The notes under the pieces were generated by a model that saw nothing but the letters and a program-made list of their open reading frames with translations, ran no database searches and was not told where the DNA came from. A stretch of DNA of 64,000 nt, taken from assembly GCF_050268245.1 (NCBI RefSeq), contig NZ_JBNNGK010000007.1, positions 62,001-126,000 of the forward strand, in the 5' to 3' direction. Made by a program: the position numbers and the translations under genes. The DNA comes from JBNNGK01 sp050268245. Its GTDB lineage: Bacteria > Pseudomonadota > Gammaproteobacteria > Enterobacterales > Enterobacteriaceae. Numbering within the stretch: position 1 is the stretch's first letter; every line of letters begins with the position of its first letter. Below are positions 8,716 to 17,344 of the stretch, in pieces.

Positions 8716-9064
8716 CGCGTACCTCTACGTCAACAAAAAAGAGAGTCTCAGCCAAACACACTACTAAAAAATTTGAAGCTTTAAATTTATTTTGTGTTTG
8801 CTGCGGGCTATCGGTATCCTAAGCCGGCCTTTTGGCCGTTAGAAGAAGACGGTGAATCTGTCAACTTTTAGCCCTATAAAATCAAGATTTCTTAAACCGT
8901 GAGAAATCATCGGTTTTTTCATCATCATGTAATTTATGTGTCTCACATGATGTTAATCATAAATGTCAACGGCATTATGCGCTACGCTTGTTGTCTGATT
9001 GACGATTAATTCACCACGTGTTTGGGTCTTCCTTTAACAACACGAACTATAAGTAGGTACTTCC
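8716..9064. promoter_or_regulatory. yfbV-ackA divergent promoter region
   Basis: 349 bp with no gene. An inverted repeat CATCATGT (8923-8930) and ACATGATG (8945-8952), arms of eight bases spaced by 14, lies about 110-140 bp before ackA and is a candidate regulator-binding site of unknown identity. The ackA leader GTAGGTACTTCC just before the start is as in E. coli. Confidence 0.5.
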
Positions 9065-10267
9065 ATGTCGAGTAAGCTAGTACTGGTCCTTAACTGCGGC
9101 AGTTCTTCTCTGAAATTCGCCATCATTGATGCAGCCAACGGTGAAGAACATCTCTCTGGTTTGGCCGAATGCTTCCATCTGCCTGAAGCCCGTATCAAGT
9201 GGAAAATGGACGGCGGCAAACAAGAAGCGGCACTCGGTGCCGGTGCAGCCCACAGCGAAGCGCTGAACTTTATTGTTAATACTATTCTGGCACAAAAACC
9301 AGAGCTTTCCGCACAACTGACCGCTATCGGCCACCGTATCGTGCACGGCGGCGAGAAGTTCACCGCATCTGCACTGATCAACGATGAAGTGCTTCAGGGT
9401 ATCAAAGATTCGGTGCCATTTGCACCACTGCATAACCCTGCACACCTGATCGGCATCGCAGAAGCACTGAAATCCTTCCCTAACCTGGCGGATAAAAACG
9501 TTGCCGTATTCGATACCGCATTCCATCAGACTATGCCGGAAGAATCTTATCTGTACGCCCTGCCGTACAGCCTGTATCGCGACCACGGCGTTCGTCGCTA
9601 TGGCGCGCACGGCACCAGCCACTTCTTCGTGACACAAGAAGCCGCCAAATTGCTGAACAAGCCGGTGGAAGAGGTTAACGTTATCACTTGCCACCTGGGC
9701 AACGGCGGCTCCGTAACCGCAGTGCGCAACGGCAAATGCGTGGACACCTCAATGGGTCTGACCCCGCTGGAAGGGCTAGTGATGGGCACCCGCAGCGGTG
9801 ACATCGATCCGGCCATTATCTTCCACCTGCACGATTCTCTGGGGATGAGCGTTGATCAAATCAACAAACTGCTGACCAAAGAATCCGGCCTGCTGGGCTT
9901 GACCGAAGTCACCAGCGATTGCCGCTACGTGGAAGACAACTACGACACCAAAGCTGACGCCAAACGCGCAATGGACGTGTTCTGCCACCGTCTGGCTAAA
10001 TACATCGGTGCATACAGCGCCCTGATGGATGGCCGTCTGGACGCCGTGATCTTCACCGGCGGTATCGGTGAAAACGCCGGTATGGTTCGTGAACTGACCT
10101 TGGACAAACTGGGCCTGCTGGGCTTTGAAATTGACCACGAACGCAACATGGCCGCTCGCTTCGGCAAATCCGGTGCCATCACCAAAGACGGTAGCCGTCT
10201 GGCACTGGTAATTCCGACCAATGAAGAGTTGGTCATCGCGCAAGACGCAGCCCGTCTGACCGCGTAA
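9065..10267 (+). CDS. ackA: Acetate kinase AckA
   Basis: A 400-residue acetate kinase, the E. coli length, interconverting acetate plus ATP and acetyl phosphate plus ADP in the cytoplasm. The ASKHA-fold phosphate loop VLNCGSSSLKFAI is at residues 6-18, the substrate region GHRIVHGGE near residue 90, the catalytic Asp near 150 in FDTAFHQTMP, and the nucleotide-binding GTRSGDIDP near residues 240-248. Start ATG follows GTAGG. It forms an operon with pta 198 bp downstream; the gap contains a partial terminator hairpin. Confidence 0.98.
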   Translation: MSSKLVLVLNCGSSSLKFAIIDAANGEEHLSGLAECFHLPEARIKWKMDGGKQEAALGAGAAHSEALNFIVNTILAQKPELSAQLTAIGHRIVHGGEKFTASALINDEVLQGIKDSVPFAPLHNPAHLIGIAEALKSFPNLADKNVAVFDTAFHQTMPEESYLYALPYSLYRDHGVRRYGAHGTSHFFVTQEAAKLLNKPVEEVNVITCHLGNGGSVTAVRNGKCVDTSMGLTPLEGLVMGTRSGDIDPAIIFHLHDSLGMSVDQINKLLTKESGLLGLTEVTSDCRYVEDNYDTKADAKRAMDVFCHRLAKYIGAYSALMDGRLDAVIFTGGIGENAGMVRELTLDKLGLLGFEIDHERNMAARFGKSGAITKDGSRLALVIPTNEELVIAQDAARLTA

Positions 10268-10275
10268 TGCTTGTT

Positions 10276-10303
10276 ACACCGTCAGCTCCGGCTGGCGGTG
10301 TCA
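10276..10303 (+). terminator. Hairpin between ackA and pta
   Basis: ACACCGTCAGC (10276-10286) pairs with GCTGGCGGTGT (10291-10301) with a four-base TCCG loop and one G-T pair, followed by CATTTTA. The stem is strong and the T-tract weak, so it is likely a partial terminator or mRNA-stability structure that sets ackA above pta. Confidence 0.6.
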
Positions 10304-10465
10304 TTTTAGCCAGAGTATTTGAAGCTGCAGCCGCGTTGCCGGCACGCACGTATTCTCCCTCATCATTTAGTCCGCTAAATTCCTGAGGCACCCGACGTGT
10401 CGCCACCCGCTGCAATCTCACTGATTTGGCTACTGCCTCATAATAATCGTGAAGAGGACTATTCT

Positions 10466-12622
10466 GTGTCACGTACAATCATGTTGATCCCAACAGGCAC
10501 CAGCGTCGGCCTGACCAGCGTTAGCCTGGGTGTCATCCGCTCAATGGAGCAAAAAGGCGTTCGTCTGAGCGTGTTCAAACCTATCGCCCAGCCACGTACC
10601 GGCGGCGATACGCTTGACCAAACCACCACCATCATCCGCAGCAACTCCACCATCCCAGCAGCCGAACCGCTGCGCATGAGCTATGTTGAGGGCTTGTTGA
10701 GCTCTAACCAGCAAGACGTGCTGATGGAAGAAATCGTGGCCCGTTACCACGAAAACACCAAAGATGCGGAAGTGGTCCTGATCGAAGGCTTGGTGCCAAC
10801 GCGTAAACATCAGTTCGCTAACGCGCTGAACTATGAAATTGCCAAAACATTGAATGCCGAAATCGTCTTCGTACTGGCGTTGGGTAATGATTCGCCAGCA
10901 CAGTTGAAAGAACGTATCGAACTGGCACGCACCAGCTTTGGCGGCAGCAAGAACAAAAATATCACCGGCGTGATCATTAACAAATTGAATGCACCGGTTG
11001 ACGATCAGGGCCGCACTCGCCCCGATCTGTCAGAGATTTTTGATGACTCGACCAAAGCCAGCGTGACCCACATTGATCCTGCACAGCTGTTCGCCAACAG
11101 CCCGCTGCCGGTGCTGGGCTGCGTACCGTGGAGCTTCGATCTGATCGCAACTCGCGCCATCGATATGGCGCGCCATTTAAAAGCGCGCGTGGTTAACGAA
11201 GGCGATATTATGACTCGCCGCGTGAAGTCTGTGACGTTCTGCGCACGCAGCATTCCGCATATGTTGGAACACTTCCGCCCAGGCTCACTGCTGGTAACCT
11301 CTGCGGACCGTCCTGACGTGCTGGTTTCAGCCTGTCTGGCTGCCATGAATGGCGTGGAGATCGGTGCCATTCTGTTAACTGGCGGCTATGAAATCGATGC
11401 GCCGATCAGAAAACTGTGCGATCGTGCATTTGAAACCGGCCTGCCGGTCTTCATAGTCGATACCAACACCTGGCAGACCTCGCTGAGCCTGCAAAGCTTT
11501 AACCTTGAAGTGCCGTCTGACGACCATCAGCGCATCGAAAAAGTGCAGAACTACGTCGCCAGCCACATCAATGCAGAGTGGATCGAATCCCTGACGGCAA
11601 CCTCTGAGCGCTCACGTCGCCTGTCTCCACCAGCATTCCGCTACGAGCTGACCGAGTTGGCACGTAAAGCAGGCAAGCGCATCGTGCTGCCAGAAGGCGA
11701 CGAGCCACGTACCGTCAAAGCGGCAGCCATCTGTGCCGAGCGCGGTATCGCTGAATGTGTACTACTTGGTAACCCGGATGCAATCCAACGCGTTGCCGCA
11801 GCGCAAGGCGTTGAGTTAGGCAAAGGCATTGAAATCGTCGACCCTGTCGCCGTACGTGAAAACTATGTGCCACGTCTGGTTGAACTGCGTAAAAACAAAG
11901 GCATGACCGAAGTGGTCGCCCGTGAACAGCTGGAAGACAACGTGGTGCTCGGCACCTTGATGCTGGAAAAAGGCGAAGTTGACGGTTTGGTTTCCGGCGC
12001 GGTTCACACCACCGCGAATACCATTCGCCCACCGTTGCAGTTGATCAAAACCGCACCGGGCAGTTCGCTGGTGTCTTCCGTGTTCTTCATGCTGCTGCCT
12101 GACCAGGTTCTGGTTTACGGTGACTGTGCGATCAACCCAGATCCAACGGCAGAACAGCTGTCTGAAATCGCTATCCAGTCTGCGGACTCCGCAGCGGCAT
12201 TCGGTATCGAACCGCGTGTGGCGATGATCTCCTACTCGACCGGGACTTCCGGCGCAGGTAGCGACGTAGAAAAAGTGCGAGAAGCAACCCGTCTGGCGCA
12301 GGAAAAACGTCCTGATCTGATCATTGACGGCCCACTGCAATACGACGCCGCTATTATGGCTGACGTGGCCAAATCCAAAGCGCCGAACTCACCGGTTGCA
12401 GGCCAGGCTACGGTGTTCATCTTCCCAGACCTGAACACCGGTAACACCACCTACAAAGCGGTACAGCGCTCGGCCGATCTGGTTTCCATTGGCCCGATGC
12501 TGCAAGGTATGCGCAAGCCGGTCAACGACCTGTCACGCGGTGCATTGGTTGACGATATCGTCTACACCGTCGCGCTGACCGCCATTCAGTCTTCACAGGC
12601 TGATGGTACAGCAAACGCGTAA
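10466..12622 (+). CDS. pta: Phosphate acetyltransferase Pta
   Basis: A 718-residue long-form phosphotransacetylase (E. coli 714) converting acetyl-CoA and phosphate to acetyl phosphate and CoA. The GTG at 10466 is chosen because GAGGA precedes it by seven bases and the N-terminus VSRTIMLIPTGTSVGLTS aligns with E. coli MSRIIMLIPTG; the frame upstream to 10397 has no family support. Domains: N-terminal P-loop/BioD-like domain (1-220), central DRTGG domain (about 230-350), C-terminal catalytic PTA domain (about 390-714) with STGTSGAGSDVEKV and FPDLNTGN. Second gene of ackA-pta. Confidence 0.98.
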   Translation: MSRTIMLIPTGTSVGLTSVSLGVIRSMEQKGVRLSVFKPIAQPRTGGDTLDQTTTIIRSNSTIPAAEPLRMSYVEGLLSSNQQDVLMEEIVARYHENTKDAEVVLIEGLVPTRKHQFANALNYEIAKTLNAEIVFVLALGNDSPAQLKERIELARTSFGGSKNKNITGVIINKLNAPVDDQGRTRPDLSEIFDDSTKASVTHIDPAQLFANSPLPVLGCVPWSFDLIATRAIDMARHLKARVVNEGDIMTRRVKSVTFCARSIPHMLEHFRPGSLLVTSADRPDVLVSACLAAMNGVEIGAILLTGGYEIDAPIRKLCDRAFETGLPVFIVDTNTWQTSLSLQSFNLEVPSDDHQRIEKVQNYVASHINAEWIESLTATSERSRRLSPPAFRYELTELARKAGKRIVLPEGDEPRTVKAAAICAERGIAECVLLGNPDAIQRVAAAQGVELGKGIEIVDPVAVRENYVPRLVELRKNKGMTEVVAREQLEDNVVLGTLMLEKGEVDGLVSGAVHTTANTIRPPLQLIKTAPGSSLVSSVFFMLLPDQVLVYGDCAINPDPTAEQLSEIAIQSADSAAAFGIEPRVAMISYSTGTSGAGSDVEKVREATRLAQEKRPDLIIDGPLQYDAAIMADVAKSKAPNSPVAGQATVFIFPDLNTGNTTYKAVQRSADLVSIGPMLQGMRKPVNDLSRGALVDDIVYTVALTAIQSSQADGTANA

Positions 12623-12636
12623 TCCCCCTCGGCAAA

Positions 12637-12657
12637 AAGCCGGTCATTGACCGGCTT
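12637..12657 (+). repeat. First copy of the pta terminator hairpin
   Basis: A 21-base self-complementary sequence (core GCCGGTCATTGACCGGC) without a T-tract, 14 bp after the pta stop. The identical 21 bases recur at 12788-12808, where they are followed by a T-tract. The copies flank a 130-bp segment. Confidence 0.85.
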
Positions 12658-12787
12658 CTGGGCAGCGATAAAGCCCGTTATTAGGGAGAGCGTGGCGATG
12701 GGGTCGTAGTGGCGTAAGCCACCGGAACGCCCCTCGCGATGCTAAGCCCGAGTATCTCGGGCCATCAGATGATATTTTATCAATCCC
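12658..12787. other. 130-bp segment between duplicated terminator hairpins
   Basis: No gene. It contains TGGCGTAAGCCA preceded by GTAG (around 12707-12721), GGGG/CCCC arms around it, and a perfect hairpin CCCGAG-TAT-CTCGGG (12747-12761). The GTAG-headed palindrome is reminiscent of a REP element but its sequence differs from the three arrays. Confidence 0.45.
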
Positions 12788-12812
12788 AAGCCGGTCATTG
12801 ACCGGCTTTTTT
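12788..12812 (+). terminator. Terminator after pta
   Basis: Second copy of the 21-base hairpin (12788-12808), now followed by TTTTTT (12807-12812). A strong Rho-independent terminator for the ackA-pta transcript; it also lies 25 bp beyond the stop of the convergent transketolase operon. Confidence 0.88.
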
Positions 12813-12836
12813 ATTGCTTGCGGAACCGTTCGGGCC

Positions 12837-13793
12837 TTAAACCAATAGCTGTTTGACGGCCTCCAGAATATGCTCGGCCGTCAGGCCATACTCTTGTTGT
12901 AAAAATGCTTGGGTTCCCACCTGGCCGTATCGCTCATGTACACCGACGCGCCGCATCGGTACCGGGCATTCCTCCACCAGCACCTCCGCCACGGCCGATC
13001 CCAGCCCATTATGGATACTGTGATTTTCACAGGTCACAATGCGCCCGGTTTTTGCTGCGTAGGTTTTGATCAGTTCGCGATCGATCGGTTTCAGGGTAAA
13101 CATATCGATCACTGCCGCACTGATGCCCTCACGCGCCAACATCTGCGCCGCCTCTTGTGCTTCCGCCACCATGATGCCATTGGCGATCAGGGTAATATCA
13201 TCACCATCGCGCAATACGTTGCCTTTCCCGATGGTAAAGCGTGCACCGTCCTGATAAATCCGCGTCGCCTGTTTACGGATCGTTCGTACCCAATAGAAGC
13301 CTTCCAACGTTGTCAGCTGTTGCAAAATATCGGCGAACATCGTGGCATCGGTAACCTCCAGCACCACTGAATGTGCCAGACCGCGCACAATGCCCATATC
13401 CTCAAAAGACATATGCGTGCCGCCGTTATGACAGGCCGTCACGCCAGCGTCAGAAGCAATGACCTTGACGTTATTACGTTGGTAATCCAGCGACATAAAC
13501 AACTGATCGAAACAACGGCGACTGGCGAAAGCCGTAAAGGTGTGCACAAACGGAACACGTCCGGTCAGTGCTAGCCCGGCGGAAACGCCAATCACATTGG
13601 CCTCCATAATGCCGCAATTGATCACGAACTCGGGATGATCGTGATGGACACCGTCCATCGCCATCGAGCTCATCAAATCGGCTTCCAGCGCAATGATCGG
13701 CTGCCCGGCATCAATCTGGCTGCGTATAAAACCGGCGTAAACCTTGCGCATTTCTACGCTGTCTTTTTCCAGCGGCGCTTCCACATTAAACAT
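12837..13793 (-). CDS. Transketolase, C-terminal subunit
   Basis: A 318-residue protein equal to the C-terminal half of transketolase: the pyrimidine-binding domain (about 1-175, with LEADLMSSMAMDG and the EANVIGVSAGLAL segment holding the ThDP-activating Glu) and the C-terminal transketolase domain (about 190-310). It should pair with the product of the overlapping upstream gene to make one thiamine-diphosphate enzyme. Start ATG at 13793 follows GGAGG by six bases and overlaps the partner's end by eight bases, indicating translational coupling. Last gene of the PTS operon; the substrate is unknown. Split transketolases of this kind occur next to ascorbate-type PTS genes in other enterobacteria. 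Confidence 0.9.
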   Translation of the reverse strand: MFNVEAPLEKDSVEMRKVYAGFIRSQIDAGQPIIALEADLMSSMAMDGVHHDHPEFVINCGIMEANVIGVSAGLALTGRVPFVHTFTAFASRRCFDQLFMSLDYQRNNVKVIASDAGVTACHNGGTHMSFEDMGIVRGLAHSVVLEVTDATMFADILQQLTTLEGFYWVRTIRKQATRIYQDGARFTIGKGNVLRDGDDITLIANGIMVAEAQEAAQMLAREGISAAVIDMFTLKPIDRELIKTYAAKTGRIVTCENHSIHNGLGSAVAEVLVEECPVPMRRVGVHERYGQVGTQAFLQQEYGLTAEHILEAVKQLLV

Positions 13794-14625
13794 GAGCGGC
13801 CTCCAATTCGGCGATAGCGTGTTCAATTTGCGACTGAACTTCCGGCGTCAGCCGCAGGTGATGTGAATTGGTTAATTGTTCAAGATAAGCCACGCCCTGC
13901 CCTTTAATGCTGTCAAGGATCACCACCAGCGGCCGTTGTACGCCGCTACGCGCCGGGGCTACCGCAGCATAAAGAGCGCTAATATCGTCCCCTTTTAGGG
14001 TGGTCACCTCAAAGCCGAAAGCACGGAATTTACCGGCCAGATCAAACGGTTTGATCACCTCGTCAAGCAAACCGTCCAACTGCTGTTTGTTGTAATCAAT
14101 AAATAACGTCAGGTTATTGAGATTATGGTGTGCGATAAACTGAAAGGCTTCCCAGCACTGGCCTTCATTCAATTCACCATCACCTAAGATACTGAACACG
14201 CGGTTACGCCTTGCCGCCAGCTTATGTGACAACGCCATGCCCGCAGCGATAGACACGCCCTGCCCAAGCGACCCGGTCGTGGCATCGACGCCACGGGTGC
14301 GCAACCGATCGGGATGGCTTGGCAATCGTGTTCCATTTTGGTTCAACGTGCTTAATTCTGCCTGCGGAAAGTAGCCTTTAATGGCCAATGCACTGTATAG
14401 CGCCGGGCCCGCATGGCCTTTTGACAGCACGAAATAGTCTCGTTCCGGCCAATCGGGATCGGCGGGATCAATACGCATCACGCCACCGTACAAGACCGCC
14501 AAAGTTTCCACCACCGACATGCAGCCGCCATAGTGGCCAAAACCTAGCCCGGTTAACGCCTTCAGCGTTTCCACACGAATATCACGCGCCAAACGGCGTA
14601 TTTCCCCGATATCTACACACATCAT
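13786..14625 (-). CDS. Transketolase, N-terminal subunit
   Basis: A 279-residue protein equal to the N-terminal, thiamine-diphosphate-binding half of transketolase. The diphosphate motif GDGELNEGQCWEA starts at residue 148; the conserved SKGHAGPALYSAL and TGSLGQGVSIAAGMA segments lie at about 68-80 and 117-131. Start is the ATG at 14625 with GAGGAG six bases before it. Paired with the downstream C-terminal subunit, it would transfer two-carbon units between sugar phosphates in the cytoplasm. Being co-transcribed with a PTS suggests it acts on the phosphorylated product of that transporter; this is inference. Confidence 0.9.
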   Translation of the reverse strand: MMCVDIGEIRRLARDIRVETLKALTGLGFGHYGGCMSVVETLAVLYGGVMRIDPADPDWPERDYFVLSKGHAGPALYSALAIKGYFPQAELSTLNQNGTRLPSHPDRLRTRGVDATTGSLGQGVSIAAGMALSHKLAARRNRVFSILGDGELNEGQCWEAFQFIAHHNLNNLTLFIDYNKQQLDGLLDEVIKPFDLAGKFRAFGFEVTTLKGDDISALYAAVAPARSGVQRPLVVILDSIKGQGVAYLEQLTNSHHLRLTPEVQSQIEHAIAELEAAHV

Positions 14626-14639
14626 CAAAGACTCCTCAC

Positions 14640-16019
14640 TTATTTTTCAACGCGATCGCGGGCAGGCGCACCTTTGCGTTTTCCCAGGAAGTTATGCGCA
14701 ACCAGCAGTGCAAAGAGGGCAACAATCACCAGCATGATCATTTCTTTATTGAGGAAACGCGCCATATTACCGAGTACGATGCCCAACACCCCAAAATCGG
14801 CATCCGAGAAGGTGGTATTAGCAAAGCCCAGCGCCCCCAACACCGGTAACAGCATCATCGGCAAGAAGGTAATCAACAGGCCATTGGCAAAAGCGCCCAG
14901 CATCGCGCCACGTCGCCCACCGGTTGCGTTGCCAAACACCCCGGCGGTAGCGCCGGTAAAGAAGTGCGGTACCACCCCAGGCAAGATCAGCACCCACTTC
15001 ATCTGCCCTAACAGGAACAACCCCACTAATCCGCCGAGGAAGCTGAACAGAAAGCCAATCAGCACCGCGTTGGGCGCATACGGATACACCACCGGGCAAT
15101 CCAGCGCCGGACGGGCATTCGGCACCAGCTTTTCAGAGAACCCGGTAAACGCAGGCACGATCTCTGCCAGAATCAGCCGCACCCCTTGCAGAATGATGAA
15201 CACCCCAGCCGCGAAGGTAATCGCTTGAATAATCGAGTACACCAGATAGTTTTGTCCGCCGCTTAGTTCGCTTTCTACATAGGCCTGCCCCGCACTGATC
15301 GCCAAAATCAGATAGATAATGATCATGGTCATCGAAATGGAGATGGAGCTGTCACGCAGAAAGCTCAGGTTCTTCGGCAGGTTCATTTCTTCGGTAGAAC
15401 GCGAGTTTTTCCCCACGCACGTGCCGATCCAGCCGGAAAGCACATACCCCAAAGTGCCAAAATGGCCGAAAGCGATATCGTCGTTGCCAGTGATACGCCG
15501 CATATAACGTTGGGCAATCGCCGGGAAGAACGCCATCACCAAGCCCAGTGTCAAGGCACCGGTAAAGACCAGCGCTGTACCATCAAAACCGGCGACCGAA
15601 AGAATGATGCTAATCATGCAGGCCATATAAAAGGTGTGATGGCCGGTGAGAAAGATGTATTTCAAGCGGGTAAAGCGTGCCACCACGATATTGGCTACCA
15701 TGCCAAAGGCCATGATCAACGCCGTCGATGCGCCATATTTCTCCAACGCAATAGAAACGATCGCTTCATTATTCGGGATAATGCCCTGAATATTGAAAGC
15801 GTGTTCAAACATTCCCCCTAACGGATTCAGCGAACTGACTAATACCGTTGCACCGCCGCCGAGAACAATAAACCCAAGAATGGTTTTAACCGTTCCCTTC
15901 ACCACATCAGAAAAGGATTTCTTTTGCGCCAGCAGTCCAATGAGTGCAATTAACCCCACCAATATCGATGGCACCTTTAATATATCAACCACAAACTTAA
16001 GCGTTTCCTGGATAATCAT
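14640..16019 (-). CDS. Ascorbate-type PTS permease, EIIC component
   Basis: A polytopic membrane protein of 459 residues from the ATG at 16019 (461 from the GTG at 16025), resembling UlaA/SgaT, the EIIC of the L-ascorbate PTS (465 residues in E. coli). Family features seen: early segment KGTVKTILGFIVLGGGATVL, mid-protein ILQGVRLILAEIVPAFTGFS and CPVVYPYAPNAVLIGFLFSF. It should import and, with EIIA and EIIB, phosphorylate a sugar or sugar acid. The real substrate is not given by sequence: the ula catabolic genes (ulaG, D, E, F) are not here and a transketolase pair follows instead. Confidence 0.9.
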   Translation of the reverse strand: MIIQETLKFVVDILKVPSILVGLIALIGLLAQKKSFSDVVKGTVKTILGFIVLGGGATVLVSSLNPLGGMFEHAFNIQGIIPNNEAIVSIALEKYGASTALIMAFGMVANIVVARFTRLKYIFLTGHHTFYMACMISIILSVAGFDGTALVFTGALTLGLVMAFFPAIAQRYMRRITGNDDIAFGHFGTLGYVLSGWIGTCVGKNSRSTEEMNLPKNLSFLRDSSISISMTMIIIYLILAISAGQAYVESELSGGQNYLVYSIIQAITFAAGVFIILQGVRLILAEIVPAFTGFSEKLVPNARPALDCPVVYPYAPNAVLIGFLFSFLGGLVGLFLLGQMKWVLILPGVVPHFFTGATAGVFGNATGGRRGAMLGAFANGLLITFLPMMLLPVLGALGFANTTFSDADFGVLGIVLGNMARFLNKEMIMLVIVALFALLVAHNFLGKRKGAPARDRVEK

Positions 16020-16042
16020 ATCCACCTCGCCAATTATCTTGT

Positions 16043-16324
16043 TTATATCATTGAGTGCGCGTCGAAGTAGGCGCGAAGTTTGGTTTCCAGCTCATTAATA
16101 TCAATAATGTTGCTGATGACCACCAATTGGTTCGCCGGTACGCTGGCGCTGTCGGCGATGTCCTTCGCCATCACGAAAATATCTGCCGCGCCGGGCGTAG
16201 CAGAAGAGAGATCCGAATGTTCAACCTCGGCCTCAATAGCCATTTTCTTCAGCACCTTCTTGATATTCATTTCCACCATAAAACTGCTGCCGAGGCCAGA
16301 ACCACAAACTGCCATAATTTTCAT
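16043..16324 (-). CDS. PTS EIIB component (ascorbate/lactose-type fold)
   Basis: A 93-residue EIIB protein. The phosphocysteine is Cys7 within the P-loop CGSGLGSSFMVEMN, followed by an alpha/beta domain ending in DINELETKLRAYF. It accepts phosphate from EIIA and passes it to the substrate carried by EIIC. Resembles UlaB/SgaB. Located between the EIIA and EIIC genes in one operon. Confidence 0.92.
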   Translation of the reverse strand: MKIMAVCGSGLGSSFMVEMNIKKVLKKMAIEAEVEHSDLSSATPGAADIFVMAKDIADSASVPANQLVVISNIIDINELETKLRAYFDAHSMI

Positions 16325-16418
16325 TAGCTTTACCTATGCATTTTTATATGTAGGATAACGTCACCAGGTTTTATGCTGGCGTTATTACGTAGGATCATCG
16401 GTGACAAATCATTTTGAC

Positions 16419-16862
16419 TTAATAGCGGGCAATAATATCCTCTATCTGTTGTAGGTCCTTGGCGTTGAATAAAGCATTCATCGCATCCTGGTCGGAAAAT
16501 AATTCCGCTAACTGTGAAATTAATTCAATATGACTTTGGCTATCCGGTGCCGACAGCATCACGACAATAAAAACCGGATCGTTATCTGCCGAATGAAAAC
16601 GCACGCCCTGATGAATTTTCAGCAATGATAAACCCAACGCTTTCGCCCCCTCTTCTGGCCGGGCATGCGGCATAGCAATACCGGGAGCCAGCACGAAATA
16701 TGGTCCTAATGCCTGATGCTGGCGAAAAATAGCCGTCAGATAATCCGCAGCGATGATTCCGCGTTGCAGCAACGGCTGAGCACTTAACGTCACTGCGTGC
16801 TGCCAGTTCTCTACCCGTTCACAGAGTTGAATATGTTCAGGCTTTAGCCAATCGTTAAGCAC
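16419..16862 (-). CDS. PTS EIIA component (mannitol/fructose-type)
   Basis: A 147-residue EIIA of the PTS_EIIA_2 family, similar to UlaC/SgaA. The phosphorylated residue is His66 in GIAMPHARPEEG. The GTG at 16862 is chosen as start because it follows GGGGGAAAT closely; the frame to 16916 adds 18 residues with no family support. First gene of the operon EIIA-EIIB-EIIC-transketolase N-transketolase C, reading from the regulatory region shared with the divergent LacI-type regulator. Confidence 0.88.
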   Translation of the reverse strand: MLNDWLKPEHIQLCERVENWQHAVTLSAQPLLQRGIIAADYLTAIFRQHQALGPYFVLAPGIAMPHARPEEGAKALGLSLLKIHQGVRFHSADNDPVFIVVMLSAPDSQSHIELISQLAELFSDQDAMNALFNAKDLQQIEDIIARY

Positions 16863-16973
16863 ATTTCCCCCTTCGTCTTGCTGCGTGTCATGGATTACCG
16901 ATGGTTCCCCTGCCAAGCAAGCGCAGGGTGCAGAGTAACGGAATAAACTTTAATCAACGCCACCTCCTCTCAC

Positions 16974-16989
16974 TGTGACATTAATCACA
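16974..16989. promoter_or_regulatory. CRP-binding site of the PTS-transketolase operon
   Basis: TGTGACATTAATCACA is a perfect match to the CRP half-sites TGTGA-N6-TCACA. It lies about 110 bp before the EIIA start, in the divergent promoter region. Predicts cAMP-CRP activation and catabolite repression. Confidence 0.88.
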
Positions 16990-16991
16990 AA

Positions 16992-17003
16992 GATAGCGCT
17001 ACC
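16992..17003. promoter_or_regulatory. LacI-type operator half-matching the upstream palindrome
   Basis: GATAGCGCTACC shares the GATAGCGCTA core with the perfect palindrome at 17026-17039, spaced 34 bp centre to centre. It directly abuts the CRP site, so repressor binding here could block CRP or RNA polymerase. Confidence 0.7.
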
Positions 17004-17025
17004 AAAGCAATATCATGCAGAACTG

Positions 17026-17039
17026 TGATAGCGCTATCA
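17026..17039. promoter_or_regulatory. Palindromic LacI-family operator
   Basis: TGATAGCGCTATCA is a perfect 14-bp palindrome with the central CG characteristic of LacI/GntR-type operators. The divergent gene at 17345 encodes a LacI-family protein, the obvious candidate to bind it. With the second site at 16992-17003 it forms a two-operator arrangement. Confidence 0.8.
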
Positions 17040-17344
17040 AAATGGTCATGGCCGGTTTATCGCAGGCGGATCTTTTTTCTTGTCGCGGTAAGTTGCAGGT
17101 TCAAACGCGAGAATAGCTGGCATATCAAGGTGATAAAAACGGCGTGGTAGTCAATAGCCGCGACAAACGCCCTCGCCATGCGGGAGATGCAAATGCAGCA
17201 CGTCGCTCACATCATCAACACAGATGCAGCTTCAGGTATGACGCGTTAGAATGTTAAGCATACTGGGATCGTTTAGGCCGTCAGTGCGGCTTCTCATGCC
17301 TCATCACTTTATGCGCACGATGCGCATTGCAGTCAGGATTACGA

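Noticed and set aside
9077..10243. Minus-strand frames opposite ackA (205 and 155 residues)
   Set aside because: Antisense shadows of a highly expressed, codon-biased gene; no ribosome-binding sites and no family features.
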